A DNA stretch of 22,655 bases. Origin: CAYUCE01 sp964443275 (GTDB lineage Bacteria; Bipolaricaulota; Bipolaricaulia; CAYUCE01). How positions within the stretch are numbered: position 1 is the first letter of the stretch; each line of letters starts with the position of its first letter. Positions 6,940 to 14,480 of the stretch are shown in pieces. Location: contig CAYUCE010000026.1 of the NCBI GenBank assembly GCA_964443275.1, forward strand, positions 1 through 22,655, in the 5' to 3' direction. Below the pieces are notes generated by a model that saw only the letters and a list, made by a program, of their open reading frames with translations, did not search any database and had not been told where the DNA came from. Both the position numbers and the translations under genes were made by a program.

Positions 6940-8634
6940 CTTTAGAAGCTTTATCAGCAAAATATTCACCATAAAAAGTGGAATGTAGGAGCTTCTTGGT
7001 AATCTTCGTGGTTCTAGTAGGAGACGATAAAGCCACTCCAGACCTAAATTCTGCACCATTTGTGGAGCTCTGGGTAACTTGCCCGAAATGACGTCAAAGC
7101 TCCCTCCTACCCCCATGGCAAAGGAAACCCCTATTTTATTTATATTTTCGTCGATCCATCTTTCCTGCTTGGGAAATCCCATCCCTACCAGTAAGATATC
7201 CGGATTGGCGCTTTTTATTTTCTCTATTACTTTCCCGTTTCGTTTAAAGTATCCGGAGTGAGTGCCAGCTACGGTGAGCCCGGGAAACTTTTCTTCCAAT
7301 CTAACTTTAGCCCTTCGGGCAACCCCATCTTTACTTCCCAGAAGAAATAGCGAATAGCCCTTGGAGGCGGCAATGGCGCACAGTTTATAGACCATGTCTA
7401 TTCCGGTAACCCTTTCCGGTAGGGGTTGGCCCAAAAATCTGCAAGCCCAGACAACTCCAATACCATCAGGAGTTACTAAGTCGGCGTGCTGATATATTCT
7501 TTTTATTTCCGGGTTCAATCTGGTCCTCATTAAGCTGGGAGTATCGATGGTGAGGACAATCCTTCCGCTCTTTTTTGACTGAATAAAGCGTTCAAGCTTT
7601 TTAACCGCCCCTTCGCCATCTAGTCTATTTATGGGTATTTTGGAAATAGATACTCTATTCTGTAAAGCCCTAAAATCTGTATTTACCAAGGCTTTTCGCT
7701 TAATAAAGATTATTAGCCCCATAATAAACACCGCTACAAACGAGCTGATTGAGCATAAATTTGTGCTTCTGGAAAGGATTATTAGGCCTAAAGTTATGTA
7801 ACTAAAGATTAGATAAATTAAAAGTACTGCTCCGGTAAAGGACATTCCCCGTTTTTTCATAAATTCCAAAACTTTTACCTGAGATGTAGACCTTTGCCAA
7901 TAGGTAAGTCCATAGCTTGTGGTCATCAAAGGGGCAGAAAGAATTAGGAAGGGAGCAATCAGAGTCATGGAGGCGGTCACCTTTAGCATCCCAGCAATGC
8001 AGATTAAAGCGATACAGAATCCCAGCCCCGTATTGATTGAATGATTCCTAGCTGAACCGTTGACCGAGCTAAAGATGAACCCTACCACATATCCCATGAG
8101 AATCAAGATAAGATAGCCCGAAAATTCGTCCGGCCGATAAACTATTCTATTTACAATAAGAAAAGAAGTGCAGGAGACTAAAATTACTGGGAGAAGCAGT
8201 TTGCTGTTTAAAACTGCGAGTTGTTTTAAGGTGTAAGGGACTATCATTATCCAGGCTAAAGTTAGAGGCAGCGATAGCAAATTTAAGTAATAATAACCAC
8301 CCTGAGGATTAGTTATAAACTGTATTTTGAAGCCAAATTGGTAAGCGAGGGCTCCGGCCAATAAGAGCCATAAAAGTTGAAAGGAGGAATCCAAACCAAA
8401 CCTTCGGTTAATCAGATCCCCCCCAATAATGATAAAAAGTCCCAGGCTGAGCCCTACCATCTGGTAATTAAAGCCGCAAAGCCAATATAACAACGAAGGT
8501 ATGATTAAGAGGGAAAAGGGGAGGAGAACTCTCTCCCTCTTGCTTTTCATAATAAGTTTGATAATCCCAAAATTTAGGATTAGACCAAAGACAAAAGCCA
8601 CTTGAATCATCTTGTAAGTTAAAGCTATGCCCAA
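6931..8634 (-). CDS. Fusion of decayed WecA/MraY-like membrane domain with GT26 (WecG/TagA/CpsF) glycosyltransferase
   Basis: Of 567 residues, the last 240 (from about 328) are a WecG/TagA/CpsF glycosyltransferase, which adds ManNAc-type sugars to lipid-linked intermediates. It shows the catalytic-Asp motif TPDGIGVV (Asp390), GMGFPKQERW (about 484-493), GVGGSFD (508-514) and the basic/hydrophobic membrane-docking C-terminus. The first 320 residues are a multi-pass membrane domain whose landmarks align with WecA/MraY-type polyprenyl-phosphate sugar-1-phosphate transferases: RRFGLD at 77-82, SLPLTLAWI at 121-129, and LLIYLIF after a loop at 250-268. Every catalytic motif is changed: DD becomes NR (76-77), NxxNxxDG becomes PYTLKQL, the GD of MGDAG becomes IN (200-201), and HxHH becomes KVLE. 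It therefore looks like a pseudoenzyme membrane anchor. The start is TTG; an ATG at 8610 is the alternative. No clear ribosome site is seen for either. Confidence 0.85.
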   Translation of the reverse strand: MGIALTYKMIQVAFVFGLILNFGIIKLIMKSKRERVLLPFSLLIIPSLLYWLCGFNYQMVGLSLGLFIIIGGDLINRRFGLDSSFQLLWLLLAGALAYQFGFKIQFITNPQGGYYYLNLLSLPLTLAWIMIVPYTLKQLAVLNSKLLLPVILVSCTSFLIVNRIVYRPDEFSGYLILILMGYVVGFIFSSVNGSARNHSINTGLGFCIALICIAGMLKVTASMTLIAPFLILSAPLMTTSYGLTYWQRSTSQVKVLEFMKKRGMSFTGAVLLIYLIFSYITLGLIILSRSTNLCSISSFVAVFIMGLIIFIKRKALVNTDFRALQNRVSISKIPINRLDGEGAVKKLERFIQSKKSGRIVLTIDTPSLMRTRLNPEIKRIYQHADLVTPDGIGVVWACRFLGQPLPERVTGIDMVYKLCAIAASKGYSLFLLGSKDGVARRAKVRLEEKFPGLTVAGTHSGYFKRNGKVIEKIKSANPDILLVGMGFPKQERWIDENINKIGVSFAMGVGGSFDVISGKLPRAPQMVQNLGLEWLYRLLLEPRRLPRSSYIPLFMVNILLIKLLKQV

Positions 8635-8723
8635 AGGGCAGCTTATACAAGAACTTAAGTAAACTGGTTTCCTTACCTTTGTCTGAAAATTGATTTTTTA
8701 GGAATTTAAGGTGGGTTAGTTCT

Positions 8724-9104
8724 TTATCTGGAGCGAAAAATTCTCAAGACTCGGTATTGTAAAAGTGCCCCCAAAAAAATTCCCGCCGAGTTAGCTCCCA
8801 TATCATAAATGCTGGGATTTCTCTGCGGAACGTAAATCTGATAGGCTTCGTTAAAGCCGGCGTACGCTAAGGAGACGGTTATCACCAATAATAAACTGCA
8901 TTTGCTCCTGTGCCCAAATACTTTGAAACTCAAAAGAGCAAAAAGAAGATACTCACCGAAGTGAATGGCCTTGTCGGTAAGCGGATGGATGGGGAGAGGC
9001 ATTCCCTCCGGCAGGGGGCGGCTGGAAGTGTAAAAAAGAAAAAAAGCATAGGCAATTAACGCCGCCCACCAAAAGATTGGCTTAGCTTTTAAATTCACAT
9101 TCAC
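8724..9104 (-). CDS. VanZ-like membrane protein
   Basis: This 126-residue integral membrane protein belongs to the VanZ-like family. It shows the family pattern: a first hydrophobic helix (about 10-28) followed by SSRPLPEG, then DKAIHFGEYLLFALL (about 44-58), a helix at 70-85, and a last segment with FNEAYQIYVPQRNPSIYDMGANSAGIFLG. The E, R and D residues there are the conserved charged set of VanZ-like proteins. The function is poorly defined across the family (the namesake gives low-level teicoplanin resistance), and envelope physiology is the usual guess. The start is GTG at 9104, 8 bases after the upstream stop (a second GTG two codons in is possible), so it is surely co-transcribed with the TPM gene. 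Confidence 0.85.
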   Translation of the reverse strand: MNVNLKAKPIFWWAALIAYAFFLFYTSSRPLPEGMPLPIHPLTDKAIHFGEYLLFALLSFKVFGHRSKCSLLLVITVSLAYAGFNEAYQIYVPQRNPSIYDMGANSAGIFLGALLQYRVLRIFRSR

Positions 9105-9114
9105 GGCCCTTTAT

Positions 9115-9891
9115 TTACCTGGAGACCTTTTTGACCTTAGTATACCCGCAGTGGGGGCAGTAGTAAATAATATGCTTTTCTCCTCTCGATGCCTCCCTTC
9201 CAAATGGCGTACTATGCCGGACCTTAAGCAGCCTAAAGCATCTAAAACATATCCGGTTACTAAGCCTTTTAATTAACAGGGACAAAATGACCGCTCCTAA
9301 AAGTCCGGCTAACGGATAGATTATGATGCTTTTGTTAAAACCCTTCTGGTTCGTTTCCCCCACTTCCGGGCTGGTGGTCACTACTTTGGGTAACATCTCT
9401 ACCGCTTGATTAATAGCTACCGAAATTTCTTTTCTTTCCACGTAAGGGTCGATTTTTTTTAGATGAGAATCCAAGTAATCTAAGTTAACTAGATCAGATA
9501 GGCGGCTACCAAATCTTCGCTCCCAGAACCAGCTCTTAGCCTCCTTGACAAAGAGCAAAAGTAAGGATTTTTTATCGGTCAACCTCCATTCATCCATTAT
9601 TTTGCCGGCCAAATAATCGGGATTTTTATACGGATCCCGAAGCGTGACTAAGATTACCGTCTCTATTCCCCATCTTTTCTCGATGGAGGCTAGGTTTTCT
9701 TCTATCTTTATCTGTTCACTCCCGCTCATCAATCCCCCATACTCATTTATATACCCTACCCTCTGGGGTAGATCGTCCTCCGCTTTTAAACAAGAGAAAA
9801 AGTAGCTTACTTGGAGAGCAAAAAGAAGGATAATACATATCCATGTTCGATCAAGAAGGTTCACTATAGAGTATTCTGGAACAGTTTTCAC
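9115..9891 (-). CDS. TPM-domain membrane protein with C-terminal zinc ribbon
   Basis: A 258-residue protein. Residues about 14-33 are a signal anchor or signal peptide. A TPM (DUF477) domain follows at about 40-170, with the family hallmarks GYINEYGGLMS, a GIETVILVTL strand and a DKKSLLLLFVKEAKSW strand. A membrane helix at about 188-207 leads to a short cytoplasmic tail with CFRC and CPHC knuckles, probably one zinc ribbon. TPM proteins of this topology place the TPM domain outside the membrane. Some relatives act in photosystem repair or show phosphatase activity, but the role in bacteria like this one is not known. The GTG start overlaps the previous gene by 41 bases; another GTG at 9867 would shorten the overlap. 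Neither has a strong ribosome site, suggesting translational coupling. Confidence 0.82.
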   Translation of the reverse strand: MKTVPEYSIVNLLDRTWICIILLFALQVSYFFSCLKAEDDLPQRVGYINEYGGLMSGSEQIKIEENLASIEKRWGIETVILVTLRDPYKNPDYLAGKIMDEWRLTDKKSLLLLFVKEAKSWFWERRFGSRLSDLVNLDYLDSHLKKIDPYVERKEISVAINQAVEMLPKVVTTSPEVGETNQKGFNKSIIIYPLAGLLGAVILSLLIKRLSNRICFRCFRLLKVRHSTPFGREASRGEKHIIYYCPHCGYTKVKKVSR

Positions 9892-10558
9892 AAGTCACAA
9901 TTTCCATATCTTCTCTTACCTTCTCTACGGTAGTGGCAGATAAAGACAGTTTGCAACCGCCGCAGGACCTTCCTTCCAGTTTTACTATCGGGTCGTCAAA
10001 ATTTTCCTTCAGGCGCTGATATCTTTTAAGTAAGTGATTGCTTACCTTCTCTTTAAGTTTGGCTTTTTTGTTTTCTATTTCCTTTATGCGTGATTTTTTG
10101 TCTTCGATCTCCTGATCGATCTTGGATATTCTTTGCTGGGTTTTTTGGCGGGTTTTGGTCAGCATATCTTCGTCTTCTTCGACTTCGGTTTCCTTTTCCT
10201 CCACAGCAAGCATTAAATCCAGCGCCTCGTCCTCCAAATCCTCCAATCTACCTTGCAGCTTAGAGATTTGCTTCTGCAGGGTCTCCATCTCCTTAAAAGA
10301 GATGATCCCTTCCTCAAACCTGTCTTTATATTTTCTTATCTGGTAATCTGTGTCATCAACCTGGTTGTTTAAATCCCGGCTTTCTTTTTTCATCCCCTCT
10401 AAGTCTTCTCTGACTTCCTGGACTTTTTCTTTCTCCCTCTCCAGGTTAGATTTGAGCTCTTCTTTTTTATCTTTAAGTCGATCAATTTGGGTCTCATTTC
10501 TCCTTATTTTGGTGTCCTTTTCCTGAATTTTAATTAATGTCGCTAGCTCTTCTCGCAT
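9851..10558 (-). CDS. Coiled-coil protein with C4 zinc ribbon (COG1579 family)
   Basis: A 235-residue cytoplasmic protein. Residues about 8-178 form an almost unbroken, highly charged helical coiled coil, and the C-terminus carries a zinc ribbon with Cys199/Cys202 (SCGGCKLSLS) and Cys223/Cys226 (CENC). This matches the conserved COG1579 family, suggested to bind nucleic acid; the family's biochemical role is still undefined. The ATG is preceded by GGGGGAT. It is the first gene of the leftward run that continues through the TPM, VanZ and glycosyltransferase genes. A short frame starting at 10611 (MNKIRKYDLIAPGD...) overlaps this start, has its own AAGGAG site, and may be a leader peptide or chance. 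Confidence 0.9.
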   Translation of the reverse strand: MREELATLIKIQEKDTKIRRNETQIDRLKDKKEELKSNLEREKEKVQEVREDLEGMKKESRDLNNQVDDTDYQIRKYKDRFEEGIISFKEMETLQKQISKLQGRLEDLEDEALDLMLAVEEKETEVEEDEDMLTKTRQKTQQRISKIDQEIEDKKSRIKEIENKKAKLKEKVSNHLLKRYQRLKENFDDPIVKLEGRSCGGCKLSLSATTVEKVREDMEIVTCENCSRILYSEPS

Positions 10559-10670
10559 ATATCCCCCGGGGCTATTAGGTCGTATTTTCTTATTTTGTTC
10601 ATACCGCTAGACTCCTTCTGGTCAGCATCTAACCTCGTCTTCATCAAAAATCTGAGCACATAAGTTCAAA

Positions 10671-10785
10671 CTACAACTGCTCATTAGTTATAAACCTATA
10701 ATTTTCGATCACAAGAGCATTACCGTACTTACTTGCCATCATATTTTTCAGGTCCTCCTTTGTCAAGCTGGATGAGAAACTCCAC
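10671..10785 (-). pseudogene. Possible small gene remnant with strong ribosome sites
   Basis: AAGGAGGAGG at 10795-10804 precedes a GTG (10785) that opens an 18-codon frame, VEFLIQLDKGGPEKYDGK. A second AAAGGAGG then lies before ATG-ATG at 10742, opening a 23-codon frame (MMASKYGNALVIENYRFITNEQL) in a different phase. The second phase stays open upstream as LTKEDLKN. Two overlapping frames with good ribosome sites could be one small protein gene broken by a frameshift, or two genuine small peptides. I recognise no family. Confidence 0.25.
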
Positions 10786-11044
10786 CTTTAAAAACCTCCT
10801 CCTTATTGAACGTTGTGCTTATCACCCTCACTTTTTGTAGAGAACACATTTTGCCCGATACAAAAAACGGGTTTGCAAGAGATGTGGATCAAAATTAGAA
10901 TTATATACTTTGTTATCAAGTACCCAGGTTGTAATTGTTTAGCCATCTCAACAAGCCATAATAGGAGATCGTTAACTTCTTGATGGTATGCATTTGTGAG
11001 GTACAGAGGCTTTAAGATACAAATTCGCTATAGGCCAGATGTAG

Positions 11045-11066
11045 GGAATGGCCTCTGTGCCATTCC
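11045..11066. other. Perfect 8-bp hairpin upstream of the EamA gene
   Basis: GGAATGGC (11045-11052) and GCCATTCC (11059-11066) surround a 6-base loop. It lies 115 bases before the transporter start, with no T-run after it, so an operator or leader-RNA element is more likely than a terminator. Confidence 0.4.
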
Positions 11067-11180
11067 AAAGGTTCTCATGCAGCTAAATAGATACCCAGGT
11101 TCAAATAACTTCGCTCCAAAATTCAGTTTCACTGCTTAATCTCACGAGTCAAAATTTGACTGGGGAAAAATAAGGAAAAC

Positions 11181-12065
11181 ATGAAAAAACTTCTTAATTT
11201 AATTTCAGGAGATAAATTACCGGAATTTGCTCTTTTGGGAGTGGCGATTATTTGGGGCTGGACCTTTGTATTGGTCAAAGAAAGCTTGTATGAAATAGGT
11301 ACTTTCTCTTTTTTGTTTTATAGATTTGCATTGGCTTCACTTTTACTTTTGCTTCTTTTTGGACACCGCTTAAAAAAGTTGGAACCTGGGGTTTGGATAA
11401 AGGGGGCACTAATCGGGGTAGCGCTTTTTTGTGGATATTGGTTTCAAACCTGGGGGTTAGTTTATACAACCGCCACCAACAGTGCATTTATCACCGGTCT
11501 TTCTGTAGTCTTGGTGCCTCTATTGGGGGCGGTGTTTTTCAAGGTTCCGGTGGCAAAAAATGGCTGGTGGGGAGCACTGCTTTCCCTTTTAGGATTAGGT
11601 CTTATCGTGTTCGGTGCAGGGGGCGGAAAGGTGGTATTGAACGCGGGTGATTTTCTGACTGTCCTGGGTGCAATTTCTTTTGCCCTGCATATTTTATTGA
11701 TCGGTCATTTCACCCGGCCTGAAAATTACCTACCCATCTTAGTTTCCCAGATTGGAGTAGTAGCTATACTCAGTGGTTTAGGGATGTGCATTAGGGAGGG
11801 GATTTCCTGGCCCAGTTCACCAATGGTTTGGAAGGGGATCGTGATTACCGGTCTATTTGCCACCGCCTTGGCCTTTTGGGCTCAAAATCGTTTTCAGCCT
11901 GATTCCAGCCCTGTCCGAGCAGCAATTATATTTTCCGGTGAACCGGTGTTTGCAGGCTTATTTGGCTATTTACTGTTGGGAGAATATTTGGCCGGATTAC
12001 AGTGGTTGGGAGCATTTTTTATTTTGGCCGCTATACTGGTGACCCAACTGCTAAAATCCGCCTAG
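11181..12065 (+). CDS. EamA/DMT-superfamily transporter
   Basis: A 294-residue, ten-helix inner-membrane protein of the drug/metabolite transporter superfamily, built from two EamA repeats. The first repeat (about 15-145) begins with LLGVAIIWGWTFVLVK and contains FLFYRFALASLLLLLLF and TTATNSAFITGLSVVLVPLLGA. The second (about 155-290) ends with the diagnostic segment AAIIFSGEPVFAGLFGYLLLGE followed by LAGLQWLGAFFILAAILV. Members usually export amino acids, nucleobases or other small metabolites by proton antiport, but the substrate cannot be inferred. It stands alone, 216 bp before the GntR gene. An ATAAGGA ribosome site precedes the ATG, and the gene ends in TAG. Confidence 0.93.
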   Translation: MKKLLNLISGDKLPEFALLGVAIIWGWTFVLVKESLYEIGTFSFLFYRFALASLLLLLLFGHRLKKLEPGVWIKGALIGVALFCGYWFQTWGLVYTTATNSAFITGLSVVLVPLLGAVFFKVPVAKNGWWGALLSLLGLGLIVFGAGGGKVVLNAGDFLTVLGAISFALHILLIGHFTRPENYLPILVSQIGVVAILSGLGMCIREGISWPSSPMVWKGIVITGLFATALAFWAQNRFQPDSSPVRAAIIFSGEPVFAGLFGYLLLGEYLAGLQWLGAFFILAAILVTQLLKSA

Positions 12066-12163
12066 ATTGAAAACCATCCACCCGTAATTTTTTCACCTAA
12101 AAAGTTCTCTTCGCCCCCGAGTTCCTTAATAGGCCATCTCCAGATATTAAAAAATCCCTTCCA

Positions 12164-12175
12164 TTGTCCAGACAA
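12164..12175. promoter_or_regulatory. Candidate GntR operator TTGTC-CA-GACAA
   Basis: This is a perfect 5-bp inverted repeat with a 2-bp spacer, 31 bp before the -35 box of the GntR gene. FCD-type GntR regulators commonly bind short palindromes with GT...AC half sites, and this fits. No second copy was found before the methyltransferase genes. Confidence 0.35.
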
Positions 12176-12206
12176 CATACAGTAATTACTACGGGCCACT
12201 AAAAAT

Positions 12207-12235
12207 TTGACATTTAGGCTTCAATCCATTATACT
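12207..12235 (+). promoter_or_regulatory. Strong sigma-70-type promoter for the GntR gene
   Basis: TTGACA (12207-12212), a 17-base spacer and TATACT (12230-12235) form the best consensus promoter in the window. Transcription would start near 12242, about 40 bases before the GTG. Confidence 0.75.
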
Positions 12236-12281
12236 CCTTTTGTTGCTACCAATATACTGGAAATCAAAAGGCTATATTTAG

Positions 12282-12938
12282 GTGATTCAAATAAAACGTA
12301 ATGTAGTGGAAGGTAACCGATCAGCCACTGGAACTAAAGAGATATACAAAACCTTAAAAGAGCGTATTGTTTTTCTCGATTATGAACCTGGTGAGCAGCT
12401 AAGGGAGCAGGTATTGAGGGATGAATTTAGCATTGGGAGAACCCCCCTCCGAGAGACTCTCATTCGCCTTCAATGCGAAGGGTTAGTTACTGTAGTTCCT
12501 AACAGCGGAACCTATGTAGCTACCGTTGGCTTTCAGCAACTACGAGATGTCTTTGAGGTAAGGAAGGATCTGGCAAACTTAGCCGGCCGATTAACGGCTC
12601 GCAGGGCGACTGAAGAAGAAATTGATAGAATGCGAAAGTTATTAGAAAGAATGAAGGCCGAAGATAATTCCAAACGGTTGATGAAGCTTGATTCTCAATT
12701 TCATGATTTATTCAACCAGGCAACTCAGAATAAGGTTTTAGTAAACCTCATGCGACAATTACGCAACCAGGCGGTGCGCATATGGGTTTTCCCACGTGAT
12801 AAGTCTTTTTTTCATTGTTTCGAAAAGGATTTTGAATCCCTTCTGGATGCTGTAGAGATGAAAGATGAAAAAAGTAGTGCCAAAATATTACAAAGTCACT
12901 TACAACATTTTATCGACCAAGTTAAAGAACAGCTATAA
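12282..12938 (+). CDS. GntR-family regulator, FCD (FadR-like) subfamily
   Basis: This 218-residue DNA-binding regulator has a winged helix-turn-helix at about 19-79, with the GntR signature EPGEQLREQVLRDEFSIGRTP-type recognition segment and the wing LVTVVPNSGTYVA. The all-helical FCD ligand domain covers about 85-215. FCD domains usually hold a metal through Asp/His residues: Asp137 and His141 (DSQFHDLF) and His206 (SHL) are kept, while the position normally held by the His of an EHxxI motif appears to be Asp183. The ligand is most likely a small carboxylate, such as a betaine or its demethylation product. This is inference from its place directly before the methyltransferase genes (69 bp). 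The start is GTG, with AAAAGG about 11 bases upstream. It probably controls itself and the downstream catabolic genes. Confidence 0.92.
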   Translation: MIQIKRNVVEGNRSATGTKEIYKTLKERIVFLDYEPGEQLREQVLRDEFSIGRTPLRETLIRLQCEGLVTVVPNSGTYVATVGFQQLRDVFEVRKDLANLAGRLTARRATEEEIDRMRKLLERMKAEDNSKRLMKLDSQFHDLFNQATQNKVLVNLMRQLRNQAVRIWVFPRDKSFFHCFEKDFESLLDAVEMKDEKSSAKILQSHLQHFIDQVKEQL

Positions 12939-12954
12939 ACAAGAGAAATTCAGG

Positions 12955-12983
12955 TTGATAACTACAAAGTGAAATTCTAAATT
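12955..12983 (+). promoter_or_regulatory. Promoter for the methyltransferase pair
   Basis: TTGATA (12955-12960), a 17-base spacer and TAAATT (12978-12983) lie between the regulator and the first methyltransferase gene, whose ATG follows 25 bases later behind GAGGAGGT. Confidence 0.45.
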
Positions 12984-13007
12984 GAAATAAACGTTGAGGA
13001 GGTACCA

Positions 13008-14465
13008 ATGATTACTAGCAATCAGGAGGTTTACAACGCCCCATGGTTTCGTGTTTTATCAGAGGATGATAAAAGGCAGCTCTTTTCTGCTGCCTTGGAG
13101 ATCCTAGAGAGGACCGGGGTAAAAATCCAACATGAAGAAGCGCTTTCTTTACTCCGGGATGCCGGAGCTCATATAAAAGACCAGGTAGCACATATCCCTC
13201 CCTTTTTAGTCCAAGATGCTTTGCAAAGTGCCCCTAAAAAAATCCTAATTTATACTAGGGATGGAGAGTTGGCCATGCGTCTGGAAGGTAGGAATTCATA
13301 CTTTGGCACGGGGTCGGATACTCCCGATATCATCGATCCTGATGGTAACTTTCGAAAGTATACCAGAGAGGACATCGGAAAAGTGGGAGTCGTGGTGGAT
13401 GCTTTGGACAACCTCGACTTCATTATGTCATTAGGTTTGATTTCTGATGAACCGGTACAGGTAACGGATCTCTATCAATTTCAGGAGATGTTATTTAATA
13501 CCACTAAACCAATCGTTTTTACCTCCCATGACCGTTGTGGGAACGCTGATATCATTGAGATGGCAGAGATAGCGGTGGGGGGAAAGGAAGAACTTAGATC
13601 AAAGCCATTTATTATCCATTACATAGAACCTTCCAGCCCGCTTCGTCACTCAAAGGAGGCAGCTGACAAGCTACTTTTATGCGCTGAAGAACGAATTCCG
13701 GTCATTTATACACCATGTCCTTCCTGTGGGGGGACCTCCCCCATAACCCTGGCCGGTACCATCGCCCTTACCTTGGCCGAAGGCTTAAGCGGAGTGGTAG
13801 TATCTCAATTAAAGAATAAGGGAGCGCCGGTAGTAATCGGAGGAGTGATATCCATGTTAGACATGAAGACCACCGCTTATCTTTATGGATCTCCGGAATT
13901 TCACCTGATGAGCGCCGGATTGGCTGAAATGTGCCAATACTTAGAAATACCCATGTTTGGGACTGCCGGTTGCAGTGATTCCCCACTCACCGATGAGCAA
14001 GCAGCTATCGAAAGCACCCTGTCCATTGCTACCCAATCTTTAAGTGGTGCCAATTTGATACACGATGTGGGTTATCTTGGTTCTGGGTTGATTAGTTCGC
14101 TAGATATGGTAGTAATGAGCGATGAAATTATCAGTATGACCAAGAGGATTATGCGGGGGATCGATACGGACGATGAGAGGCTTGTCCTAGAGTTGATAAA
14201 TGAGGTAGGTCCCGGAGGGAGCTTTCTGAGCAAAAGTCATACTTTGGAAAATTTTCGGACCGAACACTGGCAACCAAACCTTTTGGATCGATCAAACTAC
14301 GAGAAATGGATGGACAATGGAGGTAAAAGTATGGGTGACCGGGTCAACGATCTGACCAAGGAGATTCTTGCCGATCATAAGCCCAAACCCTTGGAGGAAA
14401 ATAAGCGACGGGAAATTATCCAGCTTATTGATAATGAGCGGGAATCCCGTGAGGTCCGCTATTAA
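13008..14465 (+). CDS. MttB-superfamily (non-pyrrolysine) quaternary amine methyltransferase 1
   Basis: A 485-residue TIM-barrel methyltransferase of the MttB superfamily (COG5598). Founding MttB demethylates trimethylamine using pyrrolysine encoded by an in-frame UAG. This gene has no internal stop, so it belongs to the non-Pyl group whose known members (MtgB, MtpB, MtcB) demethylate glycine betaine, proline betaine or carnitine and methylate a Co(I) corrinoid protein. Visible family marks are the N-terminal LEILERTGVKIQ, the loop YFGTGSDTPDIIDPDG, the TTKPIVFTSHD strand, the glycine-rich SCGGTSPITLAGT, and GTAGCSDSPLTDEQAAIES near residue 318, followed by SLSGANLIHDVGYL. The gene ends 15 bp before its paralogue, so the pair is one transcript. 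The closeness of a betaine-type importer suggests a quaternary ammonium substrate. Which one is not determinable here. Confidence 0.92.
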   Translation: MITSNQEVYNAPWFRVLSEDDKRQLFSAALEILERTGVKIQHEEALSLLRDAGAHIKDQVAHIPPFLVQDALQSAPKKILIYTRDGELAMRLEGRNSYFGTGSDTPDIIDPDGNFRKYTREDIGKVGVVVDALDNLDFIMSLGLISDEPVQVTDLYQFQEMLFNTTKPIVFTSHDRCGNADIIEMAEIAVGGKEELRSKPFIIHYIEPSSPLRHSKEAADKLLLCAEERIPVIYTPCPSCGGTSPITLAGTIALTLAEGLSGVVVSQLKNKGAPVVIGGVISMLDMKTTAYLYGSPEFHLMSAGLAEMCQYLEIPMFGTAGCSDSPLTDEQAAIESTLSIATQSLSGANLIHDVGYLGSGLISSLDMVVMSDEIISMTKRIMRGIDTDDERLVLELINEVGPGGSFLSKSHTLENFRTEHWQPNLLDRSNYEKWMDNGGKSMGDRVNDLTKEILADHKPKPLEENKRREIIQLIDNERESREVRY

Positions 14466-14480
14466 TTTGAGGAGGAAAAG

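Larger units (their letters stand above)
10559..11180. other. 620-bp intergenic region without a convincing gene
   Basis: The flanking genes diverge, so promoters for both must lie here, but no clear -35/-10 pair was found. The left half carries two very short leftward frames behind strong ribosome sites (10671-10785). The right half has a perfect 8-bp hairpin at 11045-11066 (GGAATGGC/GCCATTCC, loop CTCTGT) and a 10-bp direct repeat tacccaggtt at 10921 and 11092. No T-box, tRNA or known riboswitch motif was recognised. Confidence 0.5.

Noticed and set aside
9115..9891. TPM-domain gene as a standard protein phosphatase
   Set aside because: The TPM fold is clear, but activity differs among relatives and cannot be read from this sequence.
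11045..11066. Leader hairpin as a T-box or amino-acid riboswitch for the EamA transporter
   Set aside because: The conserved T-box sequence and a terminator are absent, so only a plain hairpin is supported.
10921..11101. 10-bp direct repeat tacccaggtt (10921 and 11092) as a CRISPR or attachment site
   Set aside because: There are only two short copies 171 bp apart, with no regular spacing and no integrase or cas gene.
12324..12330. GCCACTG, resembling the B12 box of cobalamin riboswitches, close to corrinoid-dependent genes
   Set aside because: It lies inside the GntR coding sequence, lacks the rest of the riboswitch fold, and is not in the leader of the corrinoid gene.
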